64,000 nucleotides of DNA from an uncultured Sulfurovum sp. (GTDB taxonomy: Bacteria > Campylobacterota > Campylobacteria > Campylobacterales > Sulfurovaceae). The notes below the pieces were generated by a model. The model worked only from the letters and a program-made list of their open reading frames with translations. It did not search any database and was not told the DNA's origin. This document shows, piece by piece, positions 52,921 through 63,039 of the stretch. The position numbers were made by a program, and so were the translations under genes. Every line of letters starts with the position of its first letter. Positions within the stretch are counted from its first letter, which is position 1. The stretch spans positions 1-64,000 of the forward strand of contig CACVAU010000058.1 in NCBI GenBank assembly GCA_902727915.1, given 5' to 3'.

Positions 52921-53688
52921 ATGGAAAGTAGCTACCTGTATGTTTTACCTTTACCTTTAGCTTTAGTAGGATATTGGTTTTTAACAAAATCAAAACGACG
53001 TGAAAAATATTTAGAAAATTATCTTTTTCCTGAAGCTTTAAAAGTGGCTTTGTCTAAAGAGTTTAACGATGCACAGCAAGAAGAAATTTTAGAAGCGTTA
53101 CGTGAATACTTTTTTATTTTAAATAAAGCAAATAATGCAAAGTTCTTTGTACCTTCAAAAGCTATTTTAAAGGCATGGAAAGCTTTTGTAGTTTTAGAGT
53201 GTTATCCAAATTTTTCAAAGAAAGTATTTGGGAGTCTTATTGTTCCTCCTCGTTTAAGTAAAAAAATTTCTAAATGGACACTACGTAATGCTGTGCGTAC
53301 GGTATATGCTTTAGCAACACTTCGTGAAGGAATTGAGCGAAAAAAAGTTAGAAGACTTCCTTTAATTTTTAAATTGGATGCTAAGTTAAAACTGGACAAA
53401 GGAACAAAATTTGAATTTAAAAAAACTAAATCTAAAAATGGGAAGCGTAAGGCTATGAGAAAACGACAAGATACTGCACGCTTCTCTTTGTCATATAGTT
53501 CTGATGATTATTGGGAGTGTAGTATTGAAAGTGACTTTATAGATTTTAGCATAAGGAATGAGTCTTCTATGAGTGAATATGACGATAACACGAGTACCCA
53601 AAGTAGTGATAGTAATACTTCGAGTACTAATACAAGCACTCCAAGTAACAATGATTCTTCTTTTGACTCAGGAAGTTCAAGTGATTAA
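52921..53688 (+). CDS. Membrane-anchored protein with Ser/Thr/Asn-rich tail, unknown
   Basis: 255 residues. One N-terminal transmembrane helix (about 5-20, then KSKRREKYLEN positive-inside), a globular cytosolic or periplasmic core with helices LKVALSKEFNDAQQEEILEAL and WTLRNAVRTVYALATLREG, a basic stretch and a C-terminal low-complexity tail (TSTQSSDSNTSSTNTSTPSN). GGAGA precedes the ATG. First gene of a four-gene same-strand cluster with a protease and two dioxygenase-like proteins. Confidence 0.6.
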   Translation: MESSYLYVLPLPLALVGYWFLTKSKRREKYLENYLFPEALKVALSKEFNDAQQEEILEALREYFFILNKANNAKFFVPSKAILKAWKAFVVLECYPNFSKKVFGSLIVPPRLSKKISKWTLRNAVRTVYALATLREGIERKKVRRLPLIFKLDAKLKLDKGTKFEFKKTKSKNGKRKAMRKRQDTARFSLSYSSDDYWECSIESDFIDFSIRNESSMSEYDDNTSTQSSDSNTSSTNTSTPSNNDSSFDSGSSSD

Positions 53689-53707
53689 CATAAAAGGATA
53701 TGGAAAA

Positions 53708-54739
53708 ATGAAGAGAGTATGGCTTTTTAGTTTTATGGTGCTGAGTTTGAGTTTACCTGTTTTGGGAGAAGAAACAATGGTGGAGAGTGAATCGTATTGG
53801 GAACGTATTAAAGCACGAGCTACCTTGGAAAAAGATAAGTTAGAAGTTAAGATTGATACCGATAAGATATTCGAGGATATTAAAAATAAAGCTTCTGAAT
53901 TAAGTGATGATGTGACTCAAAAAGTCAAAGAGAGTATAAGTCAAGATGAGGTACTTGAATCCATTGATGATACCGTTTATGATATTGCTGAAGAAGTCGA
54001 TATTGATACACGTGAACAAAAAATAATTAGCCTTATTAAAGATAAACTTCCAGAATCTGAACTGACGACAACACTTAGTATGACCATTCAAGCTGTTTCC
54101 GATTTGGTACGTGCCACCATCATTTCTGACAAAGAGATGAAGATAATGGCAAAGGCAACAGTAGAAGCATTAGATAAGAACAGTAGTTTGAGTAAAGAAG
54201 AGAGTAAATATGGTTTACGTTTAGTAAAAATAAGTAAAACTATTTCAACGCCAAATAAATTGAAATTGAACATTAAAGTTTATGAAAATGATGAGGTTAA
54301 TGCTTTTGCAACAGCTGATGGTTCCGTACGAATTTACAGTGCTATTATGGATATGATGACTGATGAAGAGGTTCTTTTTGTGATTGGTCATGAAGTAGGG
54401 CATGTTGATAAAAAACACTCAAAAGATAGTTATCGTGTTGCCTATGCTCTTTCAGGTTTACGAAAAGGAGCCATTGCACAAGGAGGTATGGTAGGTAGTA
54501 TTGCAGAAAGTGTGGTAGGACAATTGAGTAGTAGTTTGCTAAATGCTAAGTTTTCAAGGAATGAAGAACGTTCAGCCGATGCGTATGCCTTAGATTTTTT
54601 AATGCATAATGGTATGACTAAAGAAGAGGCAAAAAGTGTTGCTATCTCAGCCTTAGGTAAATTACAATCAAGTACGTCAAATATGCTTTCTAGTCATCCT
54701 GACTCGTCTAATAGAATTGAAGCCATTCATGGAAAATAG
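53708..54739 (+). CDS. Secreted M48-family metalloprotease
   Basis: 343 residues from the ATG at 53708, chosen because a signal peptide (MKRVWLFSFMVLSLSLPVLGE) begins there. A helical, charged pro-like region of about 130 residues precedes the M48 core: zinc motif HEVGH in VLFVIGHEVGHVDKKHS and third ligand in NEERSADAYALDFL. The end SSHPDSSNRIEAI is family-typical. Probably a periplasmic quality-control protease. The next gene overlaps its end by 11 bases. Confidence 0.88.
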   Translation: MKRVWLFSFMVLSLSLPVLGEETMVESESYWERIKARATLEKDKLEVKIDTDKIFEDIKNKASELSDDVTQKVKESISQDEVLESIDDTVYDIAEEVDIDTREQKIISLIKDKLPESELTTTLSMTIQAVSDLVRATIISDKEMKIMAKATVEALDKNSSLSKEESKYGLRLVKISKTISTPNKLKLNIKVYENDEVNAFATADGSVRIYSAIMDMMTDEEVLFVIGHEVGHVDKKHSKDSYRVAYALSGLRKGAIAQGGMVGSIAESVVGQLSSSLLNAKFSRNEERSADAYALDFLMHNGMTKEEAKSVAISALGKLQSSTSNMLSSHPDSSNRIEAIHGK

Positions 54740-55958
54740 TATTTCAAAAACAAAGAATTATTTATTAGATTTATCTGATGAGGGTGATAGTTCTGATGAT
54801 TTACAATACCTACTTAATAATTTTTCGGGAACCGTCATAAAGTCTCAGTTAGAAATTAAAGACATTCACAATAGCATAAGGGTTTATGCCTTGGGAAATA
54901 TGGAACAGATAAAAAGTGAACAAAATTCTATTTTTATTGTTGAAGAATTATCTTTTAATTATCAAAAGCTTTCTCAAGAAAGTTTTCAAATAGTACAACT
55001 GGGTAAAGTTCCTATTAATATTTATGATGCTGGTGTTTATTATAGAGAGTTTTTTAAGGAAGCTGATTACTTTACACAGATTCAATTAGAACATACATTT
55101 CAAGAGTTAACTGAGTCCAATAAAGCGTCCATGGCTTTACGAAAAGGAATCTATTTAAGTAAAATAGTAAAAAAAGCGACAAAAGAAAAAAATGAAACAT
55201 TACACTTTAATCTTCTCAGGTGTTCGAGTAATTTAAAAGGATCAACTGATAATTTTCGTAAAACAGACCATGATATTGTTGAGGCACTTAATGAGACTGT
55301 GAAATTTGATTTTGAAGAAGAGGGTACTTTAAATCATGTTTTAGCACAAATTTATTACAACAAAAAGAAAGGTAGCTCTAAAGACACAAAACCTATAAAA
55401 GAAATCAAAGCTAAAATCAAAGCACATTCAGATAAAACGAAAGATATGCCGAAGGAAGGGTTAATTGCTTTTTGTACTTTTTATGATAAAGAGCAGTTTG
55501 AAGCTTTAAAGCCTTCAAGATTAGATAAGTTTGATTGGTCTTATAAAGCAACCAGTGGATTAACCAAGATACTTTTTAAATTAAAAAACAGTGTTCATGA
55601 TAGAACTTTAAAAAAAGAATTTACAGTAACACTGTACCCTAATTCCGTATTTCTGATTCCTCTTTCTACCAACAGACGCTATACGCATGAGATTCGACCT
55701 TCAGTATTAAACATTGACAAGATACCTACTAGAATGGGTTATGTCATTCGCTGTTCTAATTTAGAAGCTGTTTATATGAACAAACAAACTTATATAAAAC
55801 AAAATGATGACTTAATAAAACTAGAAAGAATGAATACTGAAAACATGAAACATTTACAAGAGCGTTACTATCAAGAAAATCAAACAGAGGAGAAGGTAGA
55901 TTATGGAAAAGTTCACTTTAGCATGAATTTAGGTGATTATGAAAAACCAATGTTTTAG
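54729..55958 (+). CDS. 2OG-Fe(II)-dioxygenase-like protein (tandem copy 1)
   Basis: 409 residues from the ATG at 54729, overlapping the protease gene. The C-terminal part aligns by eye with the next gene: iron-site H233-S-D235 in KIKAHSDKTKD, second histidine H320 in STNRRYTHEIRP, and arginine R341 in TRMGYVIRCSNLEAVY, the H-x-D...H...R layout of 2-oxoglutarate dioxygenases. The first ~190 residues are helical with no named family. No cofactor or substrate is shown. Confidence 0.5.
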   Translation: MENSISKTKNYLLDLSDEGDSSDDLQYLLNNFSGTVIKSQLEIKDIHNSIRVYALGNMEQIKSEQNSIFIVEELSFNYQKLSQESFQIVQLGKVPINIYDAGVYYREFFKEADYFTQIQLEHTFQELTESNKASMALRKGIYLSKIVKKATKEKNETLHFNLLRCSSNLKGSTDNFRKTDHDIVEALNETVKFDFEEEGTLNHVLAQIYYNKKKGSSKDTKPIKEIKAKIKAHSDKTKDMPKEGLIAFCTFYDKEQFEALKPSRLDKFDWSYKATSGLTKILFKLKNSVHDRTLKKEFTVTLYPNSVFLIPLSTNRRYTHEIRPSVLNIDKIPTRMGYVIRCSNLEAVYMNKQTYIKQNDDLIKLERMNTENMKHLQERYYQENQTEEKVDYGKVHFSMNLGDYEKPMF

Positions 55959-55981
55959 TCTGCTAATTAAGGAAATAAAAA

Positions 55982-56758
55982 ATGAATAAACAAGCATTTT
56001 ATAAAACAACCTTGGCTTTGGAGAACAATCTATTTGAGAAACTATTGAGAGAAATAGAATTTGAAAAAACTGGCAAAGGACGAGTTGGAAACCATTTAGT
56101 GAAACGCTCAAATTCTACTATACCTATTGTTAGAACAACCACTCAGTATACTATTCCTGCACACTATTTTTCTTTTACACATGAGCAAATTATTGCATCG
56201 ATAATTGCTAGTTTAACACATTTACCCTCTATAAATTTTAATAATGCACTAATTGAAGTTTATGATAAAACGTATACTAAAATGAAATATCATTCAGATC
56301 AATGTCAGGATTTGGCATTGAATTCGTACATAGGACTTTTCTCCTGTTATGAAAATCCAAATACTTTAAGAGAAAAAAGCATCAGAAAGCTCATCATAAA
56401 AGACAAACGAACGTATGAAGAATTTGAAATTCCTCTAACACATAATTCATTTATTTTATTTTCATTAGAGAGTAATTCAAAGTTTCTTCATAAAATTGTT
56501 TTAGACTCCCAAGTAAAACATAAACATACTACAAAGGAGAATAAGTGGTTAGGCATAACATTGAGAGAGTCTAAAACTTTTGTCCACTTTCAAAACGATG
56601 TACCTTATTTAGCGAATGGTGAAGTCTTAACTTTAGCTACAGAAAGTGAAGAAAGAGAATATTTTAAATTGAAAGGAAAAGAAAATAGAGCCATGGAATT
56701 TATTTATCCAAGTCTAAACTATACCATTAGTAAGGCTGATAGAATCATGCCTTTATGA
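55982..56758 (+). CDS. 2OG-Fe(II)-dioxygenase-like protein (tandem copy 2)
   Basis: 258 residues. H104-S-D106 in KMKYHSDQCQD, H170 in SNSKFLHKIVL and R195 in WLGITLRESKTF, following IGLFSCYENP and HNSFILFSLES, match the AlkB-like double-stranded beta-helix dioxygenase pattern. It shares NSF/V-x-L...H-K/E-I and the R-x-S segment with the preceding protein, which indicates a tandem, diverged duplication. Ends before a T-rich convergent gap. Confidence 0.55.
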   Translation: MNKQAFYKTTLALENNLFEKLLREIEFEKTGKGRVGNHLVKRSNSTIPIVRTTTQYTIPAHYFSFTHEQIIASIIASLTHLPSINFNNALIEVYDKTYTKMKYHSDQCQDLALNSYIGLFSCYENPNTLREKSIRKLIIKDKRTYEEFEIPLTHNSFILFSLESNSKFLHKIVLDSQVKHKHTTKENKWLGITLRESKTFVHFQNDVPYLANGEVLTLATESEEREYFKLKGKENRAMEFIYPSLNYTISKADRIMPL

Positions 56759-56800
56759 TACTTTCTTCTTCTTTTTTTTTCTAAAATATTTTTGAAAAGA

Positions 56801-58453
56801 TTACTTTAATAACTGAGCTTTTTCCATCATCTTAATAAATTCAGCTCTGTATCCTTCTCTGTCTTCATTTTTTGAATCCTTTGCTAACTCAATAAGTTGC
56901 TCAAAGGTGAGAGAGTTTTTATATTCAGAGTCACGCAGAAGCATTCCAAAACCTGCTACTGTTTGTGCAAAATTAAAATCTTTTTGATTAATATCTGCAT
57001 CAGAATGATGAATGATTTTTTGCATTTTAGTTGAAACATTGGCAGTAGGTTTTTTATAACGTATCTTTACCGTTGCTAATTCATTTGAGTTTGCAGTACT
57101 ACGTTGATATTTTAAGCTGTCTACTTCTGATTTAACCTCTTTGGAAGCCAGTACAACCTCATACAATGCTGTAACGCTGTGTCCCATACCAATTTCTGCT
57201 GCATCTTTTTTATCATCATTGAAGTCTTTGTTTGCCAATGTTCTGTTTTCATAACCAATGAGCCGATAGGCATGAATGCTATTAGGATTAAATTCAACTT
57301 GAACCTTCACATCTTTGGCTACGGTATGGAGTGTGCCATTCATTTGTGTTACTAAAACTTTTTTAGCTTCTAAGAGGTTATCAATATAGGCATAGTTTCC
57401 ATTACCTTTGTCGGCGAGTTGTTCCATGCGTCCATCTTTATAATTGCCCATACCAAAACCTAAAACAGTTAAAAAGATATCATCTTCTCGTTTCTCTTTT
57501 ATAAGTTTTACCAATGCTTCTTGACTGCTTTGACCGACATTGAAGTCACCATCTGTGGCTAAAATAACACGATTATTTCCATTTTCAATAAAAGCTTCTT
57601 TTGCAACTTTATATGCTAGTCTAATACCTGCACCACCTGCTGTACTTCCTCCAGCATTGAGCTTGTTTAGGGCTTCTATAATTTTCTCTTCTTGATCTCC
57701 TCTTGCTTTGTCGAGTACCAGACCAGAACTGCCAGCATAAACAACAATGGAGACAGAATCTTTTGCACGTAATTGTTTGACTAAAAGTTTTAACGACTTT
57801 TTAAGTAAAGGTAACTTTTTGGCATTGCCCATGGAGCCAGAAACATCTAAAAGAAAAACTAAATTACTTGCAGGCAGTTTAGTAATGTTTGGCTTTTTTG
57901 TTTGAAGAGCGATTTCAATAATTTTTGTATCATTATTCCAGATACTGTTACCAACATGTGTATTGATGTAAAAAGGGTCTTCATTTTGAGGTACTTTATA
58001 ATCATAAGAAAAATAGTTAATTAGCTCTTCAATTCTTACAGCATTTTTAGGAGGTAGTGAAGCTTGTTGGTCATTTAAAAAACGTCGTACATTGGCATAA
58101 GAAGCTGTATCGACATCAGTGCTAAATGTTGAGAGGGGAGAAGAGACAACTTCTTTAAATTTATTTTCACTAATACGATTGTACTCTTCATTATTGGCTA
58201 TTGGTACTTTAGGAGGTATGGGTGTTGGATAGGGCATGGCAACCGAAGGCGCTGGAGGTACTGGGCTAGGTCTTATTACAGGGCTTGGTTCAACAGGTAC
58301 TATAAGTGCTTCGGTTTCATAAACAGTTGTTTAGTTATTATGGATACGTTGTTCTTCATCTACAGAGACTTTTTTTATAGAAGCACTTTTGTGATTACAT
58401 GCTGTCACTAGTAAAAGCATGGTAGAAAGGGTGATAATTAATTTAATTCTCAT
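56801..58453 (-). pseudogene. VWA-domain lipoprotein (YfbK-like) split by an in-frame TAA
   Basis: The open frame 56801-58237 (478 codons) holds a VWF-A domain with MIDAS motif LDVSGSMGN and a DUF3520-like C-terminus (YfbK family), but its ATG has no signal peptide or ribosome site. The same frame continues upstream to ATG 58453, which has AAGGAAA before it and encodes a lipoprotein signal ending in LLLVTAC. A single TAA at 58331-58333 (codon 41) divides them. Intact relatives are secreted lipoproteins. Either a recent nonsense mutation, a read error or programmed readthrough; without readthrough the protein would stay in the cytosol. Confidence 0.8.
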
Positions 58454-58639
58454 TGGATTTCCTTTGTTAGATATAAGGCATTATAGCTAAAAAGGTTTTT
58501 TAGCATCCGTTTAAAAAGTTGGTTTTTTATGAACAAGCCATGATTGAATAGCGAAATTTGGGCTAGTTACACTTTAAAACCCTAATAACTTTCTGCTATG
58601 ATATCAAAATAAAAAGTTAAAAAGAGAAGTGAAAAAACT

Positions 58640-59578
58640 ATGAATGTTATCCCCCATATTCCTGTATTGTTAGATGAAGTTTTAGATGGATTTTCAAGTA
58701 TCAAGGAGGGTTACTTTGTTGATTGTACTCTTGGGTATGCTGGGCATTCTGAAGCCATGTTGCAAAATTATGCACAGATACAACAGATTGGAATAGATCG
58801 AGACGATGAAGCCTTGGCTTTTTCAAAAGCACGGCTTGAAACATTTGAAGAACGTTCAAAACTTTATAAAGGGACTTTTGCTAATACCTTACCGATTTTA
58901 GAGGAGAGACCCATTACAGGCTTATTGGCTGACTTTGGGGTTTCGTCTTTACAGTTAGATAAGATGGAACGAGGTTTTTCGTTTGAGAGTGAAACTTTGG
59001 ACATGCGTATGGATACAACAGCATCCTTATCTGCCCATGAAGTGGTGAATGCCTATCCTCAAGATAAACTTGAATATATTTTAAACCATTATGGTGAGGT
59101 ACGTTCTTATAAAAAGGTAGCAGCAGCCATTGTTCAAGCACGTTCTTTAAAAGCCATTGAGAGTGGCAAAGAACTTGCTGATATTATTTGTACGGTTATT
59201 CCTCGTGCTGGTAAAATTCATCCTGCAACACTTTCATTTCAAGGAATTCGCATAGAAGTTAATAATGAATTGGGTGAAATAGAAGGACTTTTAGAAGTTC
59301 TTGAGAGCAAGTATAAAGCTGGTGAGTTAAATGGAACAGTTGTTTCTTTAATTACCTTTCACTCCCTAGAAGACAGATTGGTGAAAAATCGTTATAAAAC
59401 TTGGGCAACCAAATGTATATGTGATGCACAAGCCATGCGTTGTACCTGTGGTAAAAACAATGAATTAGGAAAAATGTTAGTACGAAAGCCCATTGTGGCT
59501 ACAAAAAAAGAGTTAAAAATAAATGCGCGTTCACGTTCAGCAAAACTAAGAACTTTTATTTTTAAAGGAGACAAATAA
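58640..59578 (+). CDS. rsmH: 16S rRNA (cytosine(1402)-N(4))-methyltransferase
   Basis: 312 residues. SAM loop DCTLGYAGHSEAML, the family segment ITGLLADFGVSSLQLDKMERGFSF, RMD, and GTVVSLITFHSLEDRLVKNRYK near the end. Methylates C1402 in the decoding centre. Full length. The next gene starts 2 bases after the stop, as in the mra/dcw order rsmH-ftsL. Confidence 0.96.
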   Translation: MNVIPHIPVLLDEVLDGFSSIKEGYFVDCTLGYAGHSEAMLQNYAQIQQIGIDRDDEALAFSKARLETFEERSKLYKGTFANTLPILEERPITGLLADFGVSSLQLDKMERGFSFESETLDMRMDTTASLSAHEVVNAYPQDKLEYILNHYGEVRSYKKVAAAIVQARSLKAIESGKELADIICTVIPRAGKIHPATLSFQGIRIEVNNELGEIEGLLEVLESKYKAGELNGTVVSLITFHSLEDRLVKNRYKTWATKCICDAQAMRCTCGKNNELGKMLVRKPIVATKKELKINARSRSAKLRTFIFKGDK

Positions 59579-59579
59579 C

Positions 59580-59819
59580 ATGGTTAGACAAAAGCATAGT
59601 AAAGAAAATGGCATTAGTAAAGGAATGATTTTAATTAGCATTATGTTGAGTTCTTTAGTGCTTTTGTTAACCATTCCCAATATTTATTTGGATAATCAAA
59701 TTTATTATAAGAGTCGTAAGTTAGCTCAGCTCAAAAAAGTAAAAATCATGCTTGAAGAAGAACAGGCAATTATTAAAAGAAGACTTGAAGTGATTAATGT
59801 TAAAGAAAACTTTAGGTAA
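59580..59819 (+). CDS. ftsL: FtsL-like septum protein
   Basis: 79 residues with one transmembrane helix (about 16-36) and a short coiled-coil/leucine-zipper-like tail (KLAQLKKVKIMLEEEQAI). FtsL is a short bitopic protein of the divisome, and its place immediately after rsmH supports the call. Similarity is structural rather than by sequence. No ftsI follows; the next gene is an RND permease. Confidence 0.65.
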   Translation: MVRQKHSKENGISKGMILISIMLSSLVLLLTIPNIYLDNQIYYKSRKLAQLKKVKIMLEEEQAIIKRRLEVINVKENFR

Positions 59820-59840
59820 TTATGAGGAAAGAGGTAGAAA

Positions 59841-62800
59841 ATGATTAAAAAATTTCTTGAATTTGCCATTGATCGACCTGTTTTAAATCATTTGGTATTA
59901 TTACTAATGTTTGCCATGGCTATTTTTGCTTACAAGAACATACCGAAGGAAATTTTTCCTCCTTCTGACTTAGATGAAATTTCTATTTCAGGTACTTATA
60001 TTGGTGCAAGTGCTGATGTCTTGGATAAAATGGCTGTTAAAGGCATCGAAGATGACCTTAAAACTGTTTCCGAGATAGATACTGTTTTTTCTACCATTCA
60101 AAATGGATTTTTTACCATAAGGGCTGAAATTTTACCAGGTAATGACAATCAAGCTATTTTAGGTGAGGTTAAAGACATTATTGCTAAAAATAAACGAGAT
60201 TTACCCTCAGATATGGATGAACCCATTGCCAAGATTCAAGTGCATAATTATCCATTGGTTTTGGTAGCTGTTGCTGGTGGTGACAAGATGAAAGACTTGG
60301 TTGTTGCTGCCAATAATTTAAAAGATGAATTAACCCTTATTCCTAATTTAGGAAGCATTGAAATACGTGGTGAATCAGATGAAGAGGTGCTGATAACCAT
60401 TGACCAAATGAAGATAGATGCTTATGGTCTTTCAAAACAAGCTGTTTATACGGCAATTAGTTCCTTGTCCTCTATTTTTCCTGTAGGTACCGTTAAAGCA
60501 AAAGGCGAACATCTTTATATTTCTACGATTAATGGTGAAAAAAGCAAAGAGAAGTTAGAAGAGAGTATGCTTTCTGTTAATGGTAAACGTTTTTATTTAA
60601 AAGACATTGCTTCTGTTTCCATTGGTTTAGCTGAACCTTTACAACTTTCACACTTTAATTCCAAGTCAAATATCTCTTTAGATATTAAGAAAACAAAAGA
60701 TGGTAATGCCATAGAGCTGAGTAAAAAAGTACGAGAAGTTTTGGCACAATACAATGAAAAGTATGAGGGAAAATTGGTTTTTGAGGCATATACCGATACT
60801 TCCATTTGGATTAAGAACCGTTTAAATCTTGTTTCATCCAATATTATGTTTGGGCTTATTTTAGTGCTGATAGCTTTACTTTTAACCTTAAACATTCGGA
60901 TTGCTTTTGCTGTTTCTCTAGGTATTTTTGCTTCTTTTATGATTACTTTGATTGCTGCTGATTTAATGGGAAAAAGTATCAACATGTTAAGTTTAATGGG
61001 GGCATTAATAGCCCTTGGTATGTTAGTCGATGAAGCCATAGTTGTTGCTGAAAATATCTATAGGCATGTGGAAATGGGAAAAGCACCTAGAGAAGCAGCC
61101 ATAGATGGTGCGAGTGAGATGTTCCCAGCTATTTTAACAGCAACGCTAACCACTGTTTTTGCATTTTTACCTTTGTTGATTATGACAGGTAAGATGGGGA
61201 TGTTTATGAAAATTTTGCCCATTATGATTACCATTTTATTATTGGCATCGCTTTTTGAGGCATTCTATTTTTTACCTTTACATTCAAAAGAGTTGTTATC
61301 CATCGGAAAAGTTGAAAAAATTCAAAAAAAAGAAAGTCATTTCTGGAAAAGCCTTAAAGATTGGTATAAAGCCATTTTAAGTAAGCTCTTAGACATTAAA
61401 CTAACAGCTTTAATAATTTTGGTCGCCAGTATTATAGGGGCAATCATCGCCATGAAACAGATGACCAAATTTCAGCTTATGCCTGAGTTTGATGTTCAAC
61501 AGGTTTATTTAAATGGTAAAGTAAATATTAATAATTCTTTAGAAGAAACAGAAGCCTATGTTACGCAAATAGAACAACAACTTTTAGCATATTTAGATAA
61601 AAAAGATGTGGATTCGGTGACCTCTGTTATTGGGTTTAAAATGAATCCTGATAAAACGTTTGAGACAGGAGATAACTTATTTCATATTTTTATAAATTTA
61701 CATGAAAGAGCAGCTGAAAACTTTTTTGATAAGCACATAAACCCTGTTTTCTCTTTAGAATATGATGACAGTGGTATGATTCGTACTCGTTCAGCCCAAA
61801 CAGTAGCCAAAGAAGTTCAAGAAGGTATTTTAGAAAAAATGCGTCATCTTAAAGATGAGAATGGCGATAAAATTTTTGAAGAATTTAACATCTATGCACA
61901 ACAAACAGGTATGGTAGGCAATGACATTGAAATAGGTTTTTCAAATATTTCTCAAAACAACGTCTTAGAGGCATTGGATAGGGTTAAAAAGCAGTTAAGT
62001 AAGATGGATGGGGTACATGATATTGGAGACAATGCAACAGAAGGAGAGCGTGAACTTAAACTTAGAGTCAACGAATATGGACAATCTTTAGGCTTGAATG
62101 AAACGTACATTACCCAAGCACTTAGAGGTTCATTTTTTAAAGCCGAATACAGCAAAATGTTTAATGAAGAAGGTCTTTTACGGGTTAAAGTTGAAGATAA
62201 GTATAAAGATGAAAAAAACACCCTTTCCGACTTTAAATTAACCACAGAAGATGGGCAAGTGGTTGTGATAAAAGAGGTTTGTGATTTTTATTATCAAAAA
62301 AGTTTTGTGCGTATTTTTAAAGAAGATGCAAACAAAGTTAATTCACTTTATGCTGCTGTGGACAAAGAAATAATTGTACCTGAAGAAGTGATGGAAAAGT
62401 TAGATCCTCTTTTAGAGGAACTAAAAGAAGAGGGCATGGAAGTGATTGTTAAAGGAGAGAAAAAAGCCAATGATAAAATTGTTTCAGAAATTATACAATC
62501 AGCACTTATTGCAGGGTTTTTAATTTTTATTACCTTGGTATGGATGTTTAACTCTTTTGTCCAACCTTTAATTATTTTGCTTATTATTCCCCTTTCACTT
62601 TTAGGGGTTTTAGTAGGCACAAAAATAATGGGCTTAAATATGACCATGACAGGAGCCATGGGAATTGTAGGGTTAGCAGGAGTTGTGGTGAACGATGGAT
62701 TAATTATGTTAGAGTTTGTTAGAAAAGCTAAAAATAAAGCAGAAATTTTGCTCTATGCAGGGCAACGTTTACGCCCTATTATTTTAACTTCTGTTACCAC

Positions 62801-63017
62801 TGTTTTAGGTCTTGGTTCATTGATGTTTTTTGCTTCTGGACAAGCACTTATTTTACAACCAATGGCAATTAGTTTAGGTTTTGGAATTGCTTGGGCTACG
62901 GTTTTAAATTTATATTTTGTACCATTAATGTTTGCTGTTCTTTATAGGGTTGATGAGAAGGAGAATAAGGGTTTGTTTTCTCCTTTTTCAACACCAAAAA
63001 GGGTAGAAAGTGTTTAA
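59841..63017 (+). CDS. RND-superfamily efflux permease (AcrB/Hydrophobe-type)
   Basis: 1058 residues with 12 transmembrane helices and two large periplasmic loops. N-terminus IDRPVLNHLVLLLMF; the helix-4 proton-relay region has GALIALGMLVDEAIVVAENIYRHVE and the C-terminal half repeats GIVGLAGVVVNDGLIMLEFVRKA. Typical of inner-membrane drug or metal/heavy-metal exporters. Neither a periplasmic adaptor nor an outer-membrane TolC gene is visible in the window. Preceded by AGAGGTAGAAA. Confidence 0.9.
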   Translation: MIKKFLEFAIDRPVLNHLVLLLMFAMAIFAYKNIPKEIFPPSDLDEISISGTYIGASADVLDKMAVKGIEDDLKTVSEIDTVFSTIQNGFFTIRAEILPGNDNQAILGEVKDIIAKNKRDLPSDMDEPIAKIQVHNYPLVLVAVAGGDKMKDLVVAANNLKDELTLIPNLGSIEIRGESDEEVLITIDQMKIDAYGLSKQAVYTAISSLSSIFPVGTVKAKGEHLYISTINGEKSKEKLEESMLSVNGKRFYLKDIASVSIGLAEPLQLSHFNSKSNISLDIKKTKDGNAIELSKKVREVLAQYNEKYEGKLVFEAYTDTSIWIKNRLNLVSSNIMFGLILVLIALLLTLNIRIAFAVSLGIFASFMITLIAADLMGKSINMLSLMGALIALGMLVDEAIVVAENIYRHVEMGKAPREAAIDGASEMFPAILTATLTTVFAFLPLLIMTGKMGMFMKILPIMITILLLASLFEAFYFLPLHSKELLSIGKVEKIQKKESHFWKSLKDWYKAILSKLLDIKLTALIILVASIIGAIIAMKQMTKFQLMPEFDVQQVYLNGKVNINNSLEETEAYVTQIEQQLLAYLDKKDVDSVTSVIGFKMNPDKTFETGDNLFHIFINLHERAAENFFDKHINPVFSLEYDDSGMIRTRSAQTVAKEVQEGILEKMRHLKDENGDKIFEEFNIYAQQTGMVGNDIEIGFSNISQNNVLEALDRVKKQLSKMDGVHDIGDNATEGERELKLRVNEYGQSLGLNETYITQALRGSFFKAEYSKMFNEEGLLRVKVEDKYKDEKNTLSDFKLTTEDGQVVVIKEVCDFYYQKSFVRIFKEDANKVNSLYAAVDKEIIVPEEVMEKLDPLLEELKEEGMEVIVKGEKKANDKIVSEIIQSALIAGFLIFITLVWMFNSFVQPLIILLIIPLSLLGVLVGTKIMGLNMTMTGAMGIVGLAGVVVNDGLIMLEFVRKAKNKAEILLYAGQRLRPIILTSVTTVLGLGSLMFFASGQALILQPMAISLGFGIAWATVLNLYFVPLMFAVLYRVDEKENKGLFSPFSTPKRVESV

Positions 63018-63039
63018 ATGGAATTTGAAGGAGGATATC

